Source: JALOOX01 sp964557955 (GTDB lineage: Bacteria > Desulfobacterota > Syntrophobacteria > Syntrophobacterales > Syntrophobacteraceae). From it: DNA of 64,000 nucleotides. The notes under the pieces were generated by a model that saw only the letters and a program-made list of their open reading frames with translations, had not been told where the DNA came from and did no database searches. The stretch is taken from contig CAZLCS010000003.1 of assembly GCA_964557955.1 (NCBI GenBank), positions 1 to 64,000 on the forward strand. The letters are read 5' to 3'. Below, one piece after another: positions 53,740 to 62,242 of this stretch; within the stretch, counting starts at the first letter, position 1, and each line of letters starts with the position of its first letter. Both the position numbers and the translations under genes were made by a program.

Positions 53740-55221
53740 ATGAAGCCTCTCTCACCCACTCTCTCAGTATGTATGATCGTCAAGAATGAAGCACATCAGC
53801 TTGCAGATGCTGTGGAGAATTTTTCGCAGTTCGCTGACGAGATCGTCATAGTGGATACCGGCTCCGCCGACAACACCCGTGATGTTGCGCTTCAAAGCAC
53901 AGGTCGTGTCTACGACTTTCCCTGGTGCGATGACTTCTCGGCAGCCCGCAACCATTCGTTCGCTCAGGCACGGGGCGATTACCTGCTTTGGATGGATGCC
54001 GATGACCGCGTCGAGCCGGAGATGGCCAGGCAGATCGTGGAGCTGAAATCGATCTTCGACGGGCGAAATGCATTCTATTTCGTGCTGGAAGACATGGAGG
54101 CCAGTGGCCCTTCATGCGCCTTTTATCAACTCCGATGTGTGCCGCGTAGAGACGATGTACGATTTCGCGGCAGAATTCATGAACAGCTGTTCATCGGAGA
54201 GCTCATTCCCCTGGCGATAGGCATTGTCATTCGCCATCATGGCTATCTTCAAAAGGAGGTCCACCAGCAGAAGATCGAACGCAATCTGAAGCTCCTTGAG
54301 AAGGAACGGGAGGATGGGAGGGATGATGCATTCATTCACTACTACCTGTCCCTCACGTGTGAGAGCTTGAAACGTTATGAGGATGCCATAGAGCACATGA
54401 AGCGTGCCCTGGTTTGCATCGAAAGACAGACCCGCGCGAGCGCCGGCCCCTATACAAGACAGGTGAACATGAGTGCTATGATGGACATTCACTTTCATCT
54501 CGCTCGATTCCATCGCAAAGCTGATTCGGATCGGGCTGCGCTGCGTCACGCCACGATGGCACAGGCTCTAACCGGAGATGATGCCCGCTCGCTGTTCAAT
54601 CTGGGGATGCTGTTCCAGGAATGCAACGAACCGCGAAAGGCCATCCAGTGTTTTGATCGGGCCCTGGGGACCAAGCCAGTCATGAGCCTTTTTCCTGCGG
54701 CTCCCCTGCCATCTCGTGAAAAAATCCTCGCCCACATCGCTTTCAGTCATCTGCGGCTCAGGGAGCACGATGCCGCCATGGTTCGACTCAGGGAAGCCTG
54801 GGAACTTGCTGGGGATCAGGCCAGGGTTTGGGAGACTCTCGGTTTCCTTGCCCTCAATGCCCGTGAGTGGGCGATTGCGTTGCACGCCTATGAGAGCGCA
54901 TCGCGTTCGGGTGAGATCAGTGCAGTGGGCTACTATTTCCTGGGATTCCTTCTGCATCAGCGAAAGCTCATGGGCAAGGCTTTGGACTCATACAAGAAAG
55001 CGCTTGATCGGGATCCGACCCATGTGAAGTCGCGTCTGGGCATTGTGAAGATCTACTGTGAAATGGGACTGAAGTCTGAGGCCGGGAAGTATGTTGAAGG
55101 ATTACTGAAGGATGGAATCGACGAAGCGGAAATATTTTCCACAGCTGGATGCCCTTCCAATGACGAGATGGGCAGACGTGAGGTCCCTCCAAAATTGGAC
55201 CTCGGGCAAAACCGGCTCTAG
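53740..55221 (+). CDS. GT2 glycosyltransferase with TPR region, second copy
   Basis: About 493 residues with the same plan as the gene before it. The GT2 domain has LSVCMIVKNEAHQLADAVEN, IVIVDTGSADNTRDVA, FSAARNHSFAQARGDYLLWM and the DADDRVEP metal motif. TPR-like helices follow from about residue 190 (HYYLSLTCESLKRYEDAIEH, RSLFNLGMLFQECNEPRKAI). The ATG at 53740 lies two bases after the previous stop, so the two genes are in one operon. Base composition is even, unlike its neighbour. It ends 323 bases before the first flagellin, supporting a link to flagellin glycosylation. Confidence 0.85.
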   Translation: MKPLSPTLSVCMIVKNEAHQLADAVENFSQFADEIVIVDTGSADNTRDVALQSTGRVYDFPWCDDFSAARNHSFAQARGDYLLWMDADDRVEPEMARQIVELKSIFDGRNAFYFVLEDMEASGPSCAFYQLRCVPRRDDVRFRGRIHEQLFIGELIPLAIGIVIRHHGYLQKEVHQQKIERNLKLLEKEREDGRDDAFIHYYLSLTCESLKRYEDAIEHMKRALVCIERQTRASAGPYTRQVNMSAMMDIHFHLARFHRKADSDRAALRHATMAQALTGDDARSLFNLGMLFQECNEPRKAIQCFDRALGTKPVMSLFPAAPLPSREKILAHIAFSHLRLREHDAAMVRLREAWELAGDQARVWETLGFLALNAREWAIALHAYESASRSGEISAVGYYFLGFLLHQRKLMGKALDSYKKALDRDPTHVKSRLGIVKIYCEMGLKSEAGKYVEGLLKDGIDEAEIFSTAGCPSNDEMGRREVPPKLDLGQNRL

Positions 55222-55544
55222 ATATCGATGGTAAGGCCGAATACTGGATTCGGGCATGAGAATTGCTTATGTATGTCGTATTGAAGTCAGTTTGAAGACT
55301 TCTGTTGTCATGTGAGCGTGGAACATGGCTTCGTCTTCTTCTTTTGACCTGCGAAGCCCTCCCGCTGGGCCGGTGACGATCTGGAGCTTGTCGAGCCGAC
55401 TCGATCCGTCTCGTTGTCGTGCCCTTCTGTCTTACGAGACAGTATGGAATATTAGTGAAAAAGGTGGTCTGAAGTCATTCAAACCAGAACGTACCACAGT
55501 ATTGGCATGATGCTCGGAAAACGAAAATTCATGGAGGAACGATC
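55222..55544. other. Long leader region before the first flagellin
   Basis: No supported gene. It must hold the flagellin promoter, but I find no good sigma-54 site. A GCCGAATA at 55236-55243 is only a partial sigma-28 -10 match and lacks a clear -35. A 7-base inverted repeat GTCTCGT at 55408-55414 and its complement at 55434-55440 lies mid-way. The strong ribosome site GGAGGAACG just before the ATG is shared with the second flagellin. Confidence 0.5.
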
Positions 55545-56381
55545 ATGGCTTTAAGAGTCAACACCAACATCGAGGCAATCAATGTTCACAACAATCTCTT
55601 GATATCCAGCAACAAGGTTGCTGAGTCCCTGAAACGACTGTCTTCGGGCAAGCGCATCAATTCGGCGAAGGATGATGCTTCGGGGCTGGCAGTTGCAAAC
55701 AACTTCAGGGCCAGAATTTCCTCCATGCGTGTGGCGAGCCAGAACGCCACGGAGGCCATCTCGATGCTGCAGGTTGCAGACGGCGCCTACTCCAAGATCA
55801 CGGACATACTGGTCCGGATGCGCGATCTGGCAACCCAGGCCGCCTCGCAGCAGACTGAACAGCGTGACAAGCTGGCTACGGAATTCATCGCGCTCCAGGA
55901 TGAAATCGATCGAATTGCCGGATCCACGAGATATGGTTCCATGACGATTACCAATGCTACTCAGAGCTACACGTTCCAGGTGGGCGCCGGCGGGGTTGAC
56001 AACTCCAACGATGTTCTTGCCATCAGCTTCACCGCTGTGAGCACGGGAGCTCTTGGTGTCGGGAAGAGCGACGTCTCGATCGGGGGTACAGGCATCGAGG
56101 CGGCAGCGAGCGCCTTGGCAAAGATAGACACCGCCTTGTCGAGCATGAACACGTACATGGCAAACGTCGGCGCCTACCAGAACCGCCTCCAGTACACGGT
56201 GGAAAACCTGGCCATCAGTATCGAGAACTTTGCCTCTTCCGAGTCGGCCATCAGGGATGCCGACATGGCCCACGAAATGACGCAGTTTACGAGGAACCAG
56301 ATTCTGCAGCAAACCGGTATCGCCATGCTGTCCCAGGCAAATCAGGCCCCGCAGCAGTTGATGCAGCTCATAAACGGCTAG
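55545..56381 (+). CDS. fliC: Flagellin (copy 1)
   Basis: A 278-residue flagellin made of the conserved D0/D1 ends with almost no variable middle. The N-terminus MALRVNTNIEAINVHNNLL, the SSGKRINSAKDDASGLAVAN segment and the C-terminus ending TGIAMLSQANQAPQQLMQL are classic. The central part (FQVGAGGVDNSNDVLA region) is short, so glycans are one way to diversify its surface. TTCATGGAGGAA before the start is nearly identical to that of copy 2. The proteins agree over most of their length. It is the filament subunit, exported by the flagellar system. Confidence 0.96.
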   Translation: MALRVNTNIEAINVHNNLLISSNKVAESLKRLSSGKRINSAKDDASGLAVANNFRARISSMRVASQNATEAISMLQVADGAYSKITDILVRMRDLATQAASQQTEQRDKLATEFIALQDEIDRIAGSTRYGSMTITNATQSYTFQVGAGGVDNSNDVLAISFTAVSTGALGVGKSDVSIGGTGIEAAASALAKIDTALSSMNTYMANVGAYQNRLQYTVENLAISIENFASSESAIRDADMAHEMTQFTRNQILQQTGIAMLSQANQAPQQLMQLING

Positions 56382-56432
56382 AGTCTTTACGGGTACATCG
56401 ATCCATGCCTGTTGTTTGGGTGATGGATAGTG

Positions 56433-56455
56433 AGGGCGATCTGAACGGTCGCCCT
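56433..56455 (+). terminator. Small hairpin after flagellin 1
   Basis: AGGGCGA at 56433-56439 pairs with TCGCCCT at 56449-56455 over a 9-base loop, about 50 bases past the stop. A TTTG follows within a few bases. It may reduce read-through between the two flagellin genes. Confidence 0.45.
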
Positions 56456-56640
56456 TGCACTTTGTGAAGGCACTTCCTGCCGGCAAATGAAGGTCGGAAA
56501 AAAAAGTTCAGGTCGAAATGGAAGCTACCGATATACACCCCAGAGCAAGACCAACTGTAGGAATGGATGAGCGATTGAGTTTGGTCTAGATTAGATGTGT
56601 GACATGGAAGTCACGCAGCAAAAATTCATGGAGGAATGAA

Positions 56641-57474
56641 ATGGCCCTTAGAGTCAATACCAACGTCGAGGCAATCAATGTCCACAACAACCTGACAATC
56701 ACAAACAGCCGAGTTGCCGATTCCCTCAAGCGCCTTTCGTCAGGCAAGCGGATCAACTCAGCGAAGGACGATGCTTCCGGGCTCGCCGTCGCCAACAATT
56801 TCCGGGCTAAGATTTCGTCAATGAGGGTGGCCAGCCAGAACGCCGCCGAAGCCAATTCCATGCTGCAGGTGGCCGATGGTGCTTACTCGAAGATCACGGA
56901 CATCCTGGTCCGGATGCGCGATCTGGCGACGCAAGCGGCGTCCGAGCAGACGGAACAGCGCGACAAGCTCCAGACTGAGTTCAAAGCGCTGCAGGATGAG
57001 ATCGATCGGATCGCCGGGTCCACGAAGTACGGCTCCATGACCGTTACCAACGGTACTCAGAGCTATACCTTCCAGGTTGGAGCGGGCGGAGCCAACAACA
57101 GCAATGATGTTATGGGTATCAGCTTCACCGCAGTAAGCACGGGAGCTCTTGGTGTCGGCAGCGCAGTCTCGATCGGCGGCACCGGCATTTCCGCGGCCAC
57201 AGATGCCATGGCCAAGATTGATGCGGCCTTGTCCAGTATGAACACTTACATGGCCACCGTCGGTGCTTATCAGAATCGTCTGCAGTACACGATGGAGAAT
57301 CTGGCCATCAGCATCGAGAACTTTTCGGCATCGGAATCGGCCATCAGGGATGCGGACATGGCTTACGAGATGACTCAGTTTACCCGCAACCAGATCCTGC
57401 AGCAGACTGGCATAGCGATGTTGTCCCAGGCGAACCAGGCACCGCAGCAGATCATGCAGCTCATCGGTGGCTAG
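56641..57474 (+). CDS. fliC: Flagellin (copy 2)
   Basis: A 277-residue flagellin very close in sequence to copy 1. It starts MALRVNTNVEAINVHNNLTI and ends LSQANQAPQQIMQLIGG. It keeps the same short middle with a one-residue deletion (GVGSAVSIGGTG against a KSDVSIGGTG form). The ATG at 56641 has GGAGGAATG before it; the upstream in-frame codon at 56599 is not needed. A CCGATA element near 56528 faintly resembles a sigma-28 -10. The gene is followed by a strong terminator. Confidence 0.96.
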   Translation: MALRVNTNVEAINVHNNLTITNSRVADSLKRLSSGKRINSAKDDASGLAVANNFRAKISSMRVASQNAAEANSMLQVADGAYSKITDILVRMRDLATQAASEQTEQRDKLQTEFKALQDEIDRIAGSTKYGSMTVTNGTQSYTFQVGAGGANNSNDVMGISFTAVSTGALGVGSAVSIGGTGISAATDAMAKIDAALSSMNTYMATVGAYQNRLQYTMENLAISIENFSASESAIRDADMAYEMTQFTRNQILQQTGIAMLSQANQAPQQIMQLIGG

Positions 57475-57500
57475 TGACCGATACGGTCCTACAGTTGGCA

Positions 57501-57524
57501 GGCGGCCCTCGGGCCGCCTTTTTT
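57501..57524 (+). terminator. Intrinsic terminator after flagellin 2
   Basis: GGCGGCCC at 57501-57508 and GGGCCGCC at 57511-57518 form a perfect 8-base stem with a 2-base loop, followed by TTTTTT at 57519-57524. This is a textbook rho-independent terminator, 26 bases after the stop. Confidence 0.93.
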
Positions 57525-57542
57525 ATTATGATAGTTTTGTAG

Positions 57543-57558
57543 TGGTGCATATTTTGCT
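57543..57558 (+). promoter_or_regulatory. Candidate sigma-54 promoter before fliD
   Basis: TGGTGC and TTGCT are placed so that GG (57544-57545) and GC (57556-57557) are 10 bases apart, as sigma-54 requires. It follows the flagellin terminator and lies about 130 bases before fliD. The -24 box differs from TGGCAC at two positions. Confidence 0.45.
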
Positions 57559-57688
57559 TATCTGAAGGCGCGCTGGGGCAGCTTTCCGTCAGAGGTTGCG
57601 GCTAGATTGCACTCAAGAGAGTCTGACCTCTAGACGATTTCTAGATCGAGATGCAGTGTAGGCTTCCAGCAGCAGGATAGGGGGCGTC

Positions 57689-59002
57689 ATGGGAATATCG
57701 CTAAGTGGTTTGGGAAGTGGTTTTGACTGGCAGAGCGTGGTCGATCAGCTGCGTCAGGTGGAAAATCAGAAAATCACCTCGCTCAACAGTCAGAAGACTC
57801 AATATGACAACAAGCTGAGTGCATGGAAGAGCCTTTCCGCAAAGCTCGACGCATTCAAAGCGGCTGCCCAAGGATTGAAGGATGAGGACGATTTCGATCT
57901 TTTCAAGACCACTCTCACCTCTTCGACATCGGTTTCCATGGATTCCCTTCTATCGGTGACGGCAGGGAGTGGTGCTGCCAGAGGTCGTTATGAAATCGTG
58001 GTCTCCAGGATGGCCAGAGCCGAGAAGCTTCAGACGGCTAGCCTTTACGACGACACATCGACGGCGTTGAACAAAGTCGGCACCTTAACGATCAACGGCA
58101 GGGAACTGAATCTCGATGGCACAGAATCTCTCTCGACGCTTCGCGACAGGATCAACGCACTTGATGCAGGAGCAGTGGCCAGTGTCTTGCATGGGGCGGA
58201 TGGCAAGTATCGACTGATACTGACGAGTGAGACCGAAGGCGAAGCAGGGATTAGTCTTGAAGACCTTGCCGGCGCAGACATGATCTTCTCGACAACGGCG
58301 CTGCAGGAGGGGGCGGATGCGGAATTCACAGTCGACGGCATTCCCATGAAGAGCTCCAGCAATACAGTCACTGATGCCATTCCGGGACTGACCCTCAGCA
58401 TCAAAGGTGAAAGTCCCTCAACGCCGGTCTTCTTAAGTGTGGATCGTGACAACGACGCCGTTAAGGGAAAGATTCAAAAACTGATCGATGCTTACAATGA
58501 CCTGGCGAGCTTCTTTGGGCAGCAGACATCATATGACTCAGCCAATAAGAAGACCGGTGGCCCGCTCTTTGGCGACACGACCCTGAAAAGCATCAAGAGC
58601 GCGCTTCAAAGCATATGGAGTCAGGCGCAATTGGGTACCAGAGGTGTTTCGATAGGGAAAGACAATAAGCTGACGTTGGATGCCGATAAGCTTGCTTCTG
58701 CGCTCAATACCGATTTCAGTGGTACCCTGAGTGCATTCAACAGCGTCGGTGAAACCATTGAGGTGACCGTTAACAAATTCACTGATTATGTCAATGGTGG
58801 TGTGACAGTCCAACAGAATACGATCCAGACCGCTATGAAAAATCTGGACAAGAGAATCACCACAACCCAGGATTTCATCGACCGAAAGATGGAACTGCTC
58901 ACCAACCAGTTCATAAGCCTGGATGGGGCCCTCGCTCAAATGCAGAACACTTCTTCATGGCTTTCCACCCAGCTAAGCTCATTGGCAACATGGCGGAAGT
59001 AA
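57689..59002 (+). CDS. fliD: Flagellar hook-associated protein 2 (filament cap)
   Basis: A 437-residue FliD, which caps the growing filament and folds flagellin into it. The N-terminus GISLSGLGSGFDWQSVVDQL is the family signature. The variable centre is followed by a conserved C-terminal D0/D1 coiled region (KLIDAYNDLASFF, then LTNQFISLDGALAQMQNTSS and LSSLATWRK). Length fits the family. It leads a cluster with fliS copies and flagellar helpers. Confidence 0.94.
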   Translation: MGISLSGLGSGFDWQSVVDQLRQVENQKITSLNSQKTQYDNKLSAWKSLSAKLDAFKAAAQGLKDEDDFDLFKTTLTSSTSVSMDSLLSVTAGSGAARGRYEIVVSRMARAEKLQTASLYDDTSTALNKVGTLTINGRELNLDGTESLSTLRDRINALDAGAVASVLHGADGKYRLILTSETEGEAGISLEDLAGADMIFSTTALQEGADAEFTVDGIPMKSSSNTVTDAIPGLTLSIKGESPSTPVFLSVDRDNDAVKGKIQKLIDAYNDLASFFGQQTSYDSANKKTGGPLFGDTTLKSIKSALQSIWSQAQLGTRGVSIGKDNKLTLDADKLASALNTDFSGTLSAFNSVGETIEVTVNKFTDYVNGGVTVQQNTIQTAMKNLDKRITTTQDFIDRKMELLTNQFISLDGALAQMQNTSSWLSTQLSSLATWRK

Positions 59003-59037
59003 TCCATAAACCTGAAGCATAGAGGATGAAGGAAATG

Positions 59038-59409
59038 ATGAATCAGTCCATTGCATATGGTATGGCCGAGCCCGTGCCATATCCGAACCCTCTGCAGTTG
59101 ACGATCATGGGCTATGATGCAGTCATCAGGGATCTTAGCATGGCCAAGAGTTATCACCTTGAAAACGCTGCAGATGCCGCGTTCGAGCGCAACGACCATG
59201 CACAAAGGCTCATCACGGAACTGCTCTTGGGATTGGATTATGAACAAGGCGGAGAAATCGCAGGTAATCTAAGCAAACTTTATGACTTTGCGATCCGCCA
59301 GTTGGTGGGCATTGGGATGGGGACAGATCCAAGAATCTATGATGACCTGATCAGTATCTTCGGGAATTTGAAGGAAGCTTGGATCCAAGTTGATGCTCAG
59401 ATATCATAG
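59038..59409 (+). CDS. fliS: Flagellin chaperone FliS (copy 1)
   Basis: A 123-residue helical FliS, which binds the flagellin C-terminus before export. Family text includes NPLQLTIMGYDAVIRDLSMA and DHAQRLITELLLGLDYEQGG, and the helix continues with LSKLYDFAIRQLV. ATG codons at 59026, 59035 and 59038 are in frame; the last has AAGGAA at ideal distance. It starts 35 bases after fliD and precedes a second fliS. Confidence 0.9.
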   Translation: MNQSIAYGMAEPVPYPNPLQLTIMGYDAVIRDLSMAKSYHLENAADAAFERNDHAQRLITELLLGLDYEQGGEIAGNLSKLYDFAIRQLVGIGMGTDPRIYDDLISIFGNLKEAWIQVDAQIS

Positions 59410-59422
59410 TGGAGGAAACTAA

Positions 59423-59854
59423 ATGTCCTACGGAAATGCTCTTAAGTCTTACCAGAATACGAGTCTTAAGACTGCTGATACTTTGCAGCTTGTGATTCTC
59501 TGCTATGAAAGAGCCATTAAAGATCTGGAAACGGCAAGACAGCTCCATGAAAAAGACTCTCTTGAAAATGGATATAAAAATATTCGCCATGCTCAGGATA
59601 TTATAACTGAATTACTGCTTGGTCTAGACTATGAGAGAGGAGGAGAAATTTCCGTAAATTTGAGCAAGATCTATAATTTCATGTTGCGTGAACTGATGGG
59701 TATAAATACTTCAAAAGATACTGCTATTTATGGACATATCATCAAGATGCTGGCAGAATTAAAAGATGCTTGGGAGCAAGTCCGCAAGTCGTCTCTTCAA
59801 TTGCCCTCAGTTTCGATGGAGTCTGACTTCAGGAATTGGCAGGCCATGGCTTAG
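59423..59854 (+). CDS. fliS: Flagellin chaperone FliS (copy 2)
   Basis: A 143-residue FliS paralogue. It opens MSYGNALKSYQNTSLKTADT, typical of FliS proper, and keeps TLQLVILCYERAIKDLETAR and AQDIITELLLGLDYERGGEI. The latter is nearly the same as in copy 1. A C-terminal extension of about 20 residues is extra. The gene is visibly richer in A and T than copy 1 and the flagellins, hinting at a separate origin. GGAGGAAAC lies before the ATG. Two chaperones may serve the two flagellins or other clients. Confidence 0.9.
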   Translation: MSYGNALKSYQNTSLKTADTLQLVILCYERAIKDLETARQLHEKDSLENGYKNIRHAQDIITELLLGLDYERGGEISVNLSKIYNFMLRELMGINTSKDTAIYGHIIKMLAELKDAWEQVRKSSLQLPSVSMESDFRNWQAMA

Positions 59855-59968
59855 CATTGTCAATCTCCCAGTCCAGCATTCTATCAAGTATAAATGATAG
59901 ATTTTTCAATGATGCACCGTTTCATACCTGGGTTGGATGACTCTTAAGCTGCCTGAGAAGTGAGTCTG

Positions 59969-60352
59969 ATGAAAATGAAACATGAACAGCATGATGAGGT
60001 GCTCCAACTGCTTTCGGAGGTGACACACATCGTGCAGCGGATTGCCGATGGTGGGGAAACGACCTGCATTGGGATGGATGGGTTGATAGGCGACATGGAT
60101 GCCCGCATGACTGCCTTGAAGAGGGTGCTGTCGTGGCCGGGTGAGACCGAAGGATCCCCGGTCGTGTTTGCGGACGATGAGAAGGAAAACGACCTCACAG
60201 AGCTTGTCATATATGAAAAGATGCAAGAGCTGAAATCTGCACTTGACCTGTCCATGAAGGTGCTCAAGGAGCGCCTGATGGAAATCGAAAGGCAGTTGAA
60301 GGCCGCTCGCCAGTCCAGAAGGGCTTTGAATGCTTACAGCAATAATAAGTGA
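59969..60352 (+). CDS. Probable flagellar chaperone (FliT/FlgN-like), unnamed
   Basis: A 127-residue helical protein with no catalytic motif. The last 60 residues form a coiled coil (ELVIYEKMQELKSALDLSMK, then ERLMEIERQLKAARQSRR). Its size, helicity and position after fliS are what one expects for FliT or FlgN, the export chaperones of FliD or hook-associated proteins. Sequence identity to either cannot be claimed. The ATG at 59969 is chosen; GTG at 59960 is possible. Confidence 0.55.
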   Translation: MKMKHEQHDEVLQLLSEVTHIVQRIADGGETTCIGMDGLIGDMDARMTALKRVLSWPGETEGSPVVFADDEKENDLTELVIYEKMQELKSALDLSMKVLKERLMEIERQLKAARQSRRALNAYSNNK

Positions 60353-60484
60353 AAATCTTCATCGTTAAGCAAAACTAATCCTTCTTTCGCGCCCCATCAG
60401 CGTTCTTTTCGATTCAAGTCCATGAATCACGCGGCCGATTCTATGAATGTAGGAGTTCTTCAATCTTTCAAGAAGGGGTTTCGC

Positions 60485-60883
60485 ATGGAAGCGAAGTTGC
60501 GGGAAATACAGCCGTTGACACTGGAGTCGTGGGTCCGCCAGAATCATGACTTGGTTGAGTCTCCGCTCATTCAGCCACCCGTCAAACCTGATGAGAATCA
60601 GACCACCAAGGGATTCAGCAATGGGAGGAAGGCGCAAGACGGAAATATGGCTCAGGAGGACCTGGGCAAGACCAGAAAGCTGATGGAGGAAGTCCAGGAC
60701 TATCTGGATAACCTGAATATCCAGCTATCTTTCGACGTCCACGAAAAGACGGGCGAGATGGTCGTTCAAGTGTTGGATCGCGAAACGGGAGATCTTATAC
60801 GCCAATTGCCGCCAGAGAACCTGCTCGACCTAAAAGACAAGCTCAATGAGCTGCGCGGAGTACTGTTTCATCAGCGAGCGTGA
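60485..60883 (+). CDS. flaG: FlaG family flagellar protein
   Basis: About 132 residues. The C-terminal FlaG domain is clear: LDNLNIQLSFDVHEKTGEMV, then VQVLDRETGDLIRQLPPENL. The first half is polar and probably unstructured. FlaG is thought to affect filament length in some species; its exact role is unclear. The ATG at 60485 follows AAGGGG; ATGs at 60422 and 60443 lack a site. It is the last gene of the flagellar group and is convergent with rfbD. Confidence 0.85.
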   Translation: MEAKLREIQPLTLESWVRQNHDLVESPLIQPPVKPDENQTTKGFSNGRKAQDGNMAQEDLGKTRKLMEEVQDYLDNLNIQLSFDVHEKTGEMVVQVLDRETGDLIRQLPPENLLDLKDKLNELRGVLFHQRA

Positions 60884-60979
60884 TGATCTGGCTTGAGCAC
60901 GCTCGCTCGTTGCAGATGCGAGTCCGCCCCTGCGTCTACTCACATAATTGAGACTTGTGGATAAGCCTCTAACGGACCA

Positions 60980-61882
60980 TCAGGCCTCGATCCTCGAACC
61001 CTTCGATCCGAAGAGCTTTGCCAGCATGAGCTTCAGACTCTCATCCCAGGCTGAAGGTCTGATTCCCAACGCTCCTTCAATTTTCTGACAATTCAGGGCC
61101 GAGTACTTAGGCCTTCTGGCTGCCGTGGGATACTCCTCAGTGGCAATCGGGATAACCTGCGAAGTGGCCAGAGATTCATGTTTGCGGCCTTCCCGAATAA
61201 TTGCCTCCGCGAAACTGTGCCAGGTCGCGATGCCTCCGCCACAGAAGTGATAGGTCCCCCACGGGAGAGTCCCCCGCTGTTCCATGCGAGCCACAAAAGC
61301 GCAGATTATCTCAGCCAGATCCTGGGTCCACGTCGGACAACCATACTGGTCAGACACAACTCTGAGCTCAGGTTTGGTCCGTGCATGACTCAGTATCGTC
61401 TTGACAAAGTTCTTTCCATGGACCCCGTAGAGCCAGGAGGTGCGAACAATGTAGTGCTGCTCAATGGCTGAGCGAACTCGTTCCTCACCTCTGAGTTTGC
61501 TCATTCCATAGACACCGAGGGGGTTGGCTTCATCCTCCTCCCGGTAGGGAATCCGGGCGTTCCCATCAAACACGTAATCGGTCGATATGTGAATGAGAGG
61601 CACGTGCAGATCGCTGCAGGCTCTGGCAAGATGCATGGCTCCGTCACTGTTCACCGCGTAGGCCAGCTCAGGTTCTGATTCCGCTTGATCCACGTTCGTG
61701 TAGGCCGCACAATTGATCACAATATCCGGATTCAGTTTTCCCAGATTGGAAGTGACCTGCTGTTGTTGACGAATGTCCACATCGGGAATGTCAAGCCCGC
61801 TCACTTCGTGCTCCGCTTCTTCCAGTGCCAGGATCAGGTCGCTGGCCAGCATACCCAGACTGCCGATGACAGTTATCTTCAA
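60980..61882 (-). CDS. rfbD: dTDP-4-dehydrorhamnose reductase
   Basis: About 300 residues; an SDR enzyme making dTDP-L-rhamnose. The N-terminal nucleotide loop is VIGSLGMLASDL. DIVINCAAYTNVDQAE, the ISTDYVFDGN motif and the catalytic YGMSKLRGEE (Tyr, Lys) are visible, as is RTSWLYG. A TTG at 61882 with GAGG eight bases upstream gives the usual start length; the frame also allows a TTG at 61900. No rfbA, B or C genes are next to it, which is unusual. Rhamnose could supply the glycosyltransferases upstream. Confidence 0.9.
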   Translation of the reverse strand: MKITVIGSLGMLASDLILALEEAEHEVSGLDIPDVDIRQQQQVTSNLGKLNPDIVINCAAYTNVDQAESEPELAYAVNSDGAMHLARACSDLHVPLIHISTDYVFDGNARIPYREEDEANPLGVYGMSKLRGEERVRSAIEQHYIVRTSWLYGVHGKNFVKTILSHARTKPELRVVSDQYGCPTWTQDLAEIICAFVARMEQRGTLPWGTYHFCGGGIATWHSFAEAIIREGRKHESLATSQVIPIATEEYPTAARRPKYSALNCQKIEGALGIRPSAWDESLKLMLAKLFGSKGSRIEA

Positions 61883-62052
61883 GTTTTTATCCTCACTCAA
61901 AGGTGAAAGCGCTGTGGCTTTCAGTTGGCCGAGATGTCCCGGAAGTGTGCTCCACTCGCATTTTCAGACCCGACCCGGATGCAACCTGCGTCGGCCGAAT
62001 TTTTGCACTCTCAAATCCTGCCCGGGTTGCCCCTTGGTAGACCAGGACCTGT

Positions 62053-62068
62053 TGGCATACATAATGCC
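62053..62068 (+). promoter_or_regulatory. Candidate sigma-54 promoter before the lipoprotein gene
   Basis: TTGGCAT and ATGCC place GG (62054-62055) and GC (62066-62067) exactly 10 bases apart. TTGGCA is close to the consensus YTGGCAC. It lies about 180 bases before the lipoprotein start. Sigma-54 promoters are common in flagellar and envelope regulons. Confidence 0.5.
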
Positions 62069-62102
62069 CCAACAGGGGGGCATCATCGCGGTTCGATGAT
62101 GC
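62064..62102. promoter_or_regulatory. Two overlapping hairpins
   Basis: ATGCCCC at 62064-62070 can pair with GGGGCAT at 62077-62083. GCATCATCG at 62080-62088 can pair with CGATGATGC at 62094-62102 (perfect 9 pairs, 5-base loop). Four bases are shared, so only one stem can form fully at a time, as in attenuator-like switches. Confidence 0.4.
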
Positions 62103-62242
62103 ATTCTGCGACAGTTTACATAGATATTGCGACAGGAATCAACCTAATCTTGTAGGTCGTGATAGGAAGTTCAGTTGTTGCCAGAGACCGCCCTTCGCGG
62201 TAACCGTCTGATCTTTTCAGACCCACGAGGATCCTTGTTCCG

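Larger units (their letters stand above)
61883..62242. other. Intergenic region with promoter-like and hairpin signals
   Basis: No supported gene in this 360-base gap. It holds a good sigma-54-like site at 62053-62068, and a pair of overlapping hairpins at 62064-62102. Both lie before the lipoprotein gene. Confidence 0.5.

Noticed and set aside
55236..55243. Sigma-28 promoter before the first flagellin
   Set aside because: Only the -10 half resembles the consensus and it lies about 300 bases from the gene.
55504..55520. Sigma-54 site (TTGGCATGATGCTC) just before the first flagellin
   Set aside because: GG and GC are only six bases apart, which sigma-54 does not tolerate.
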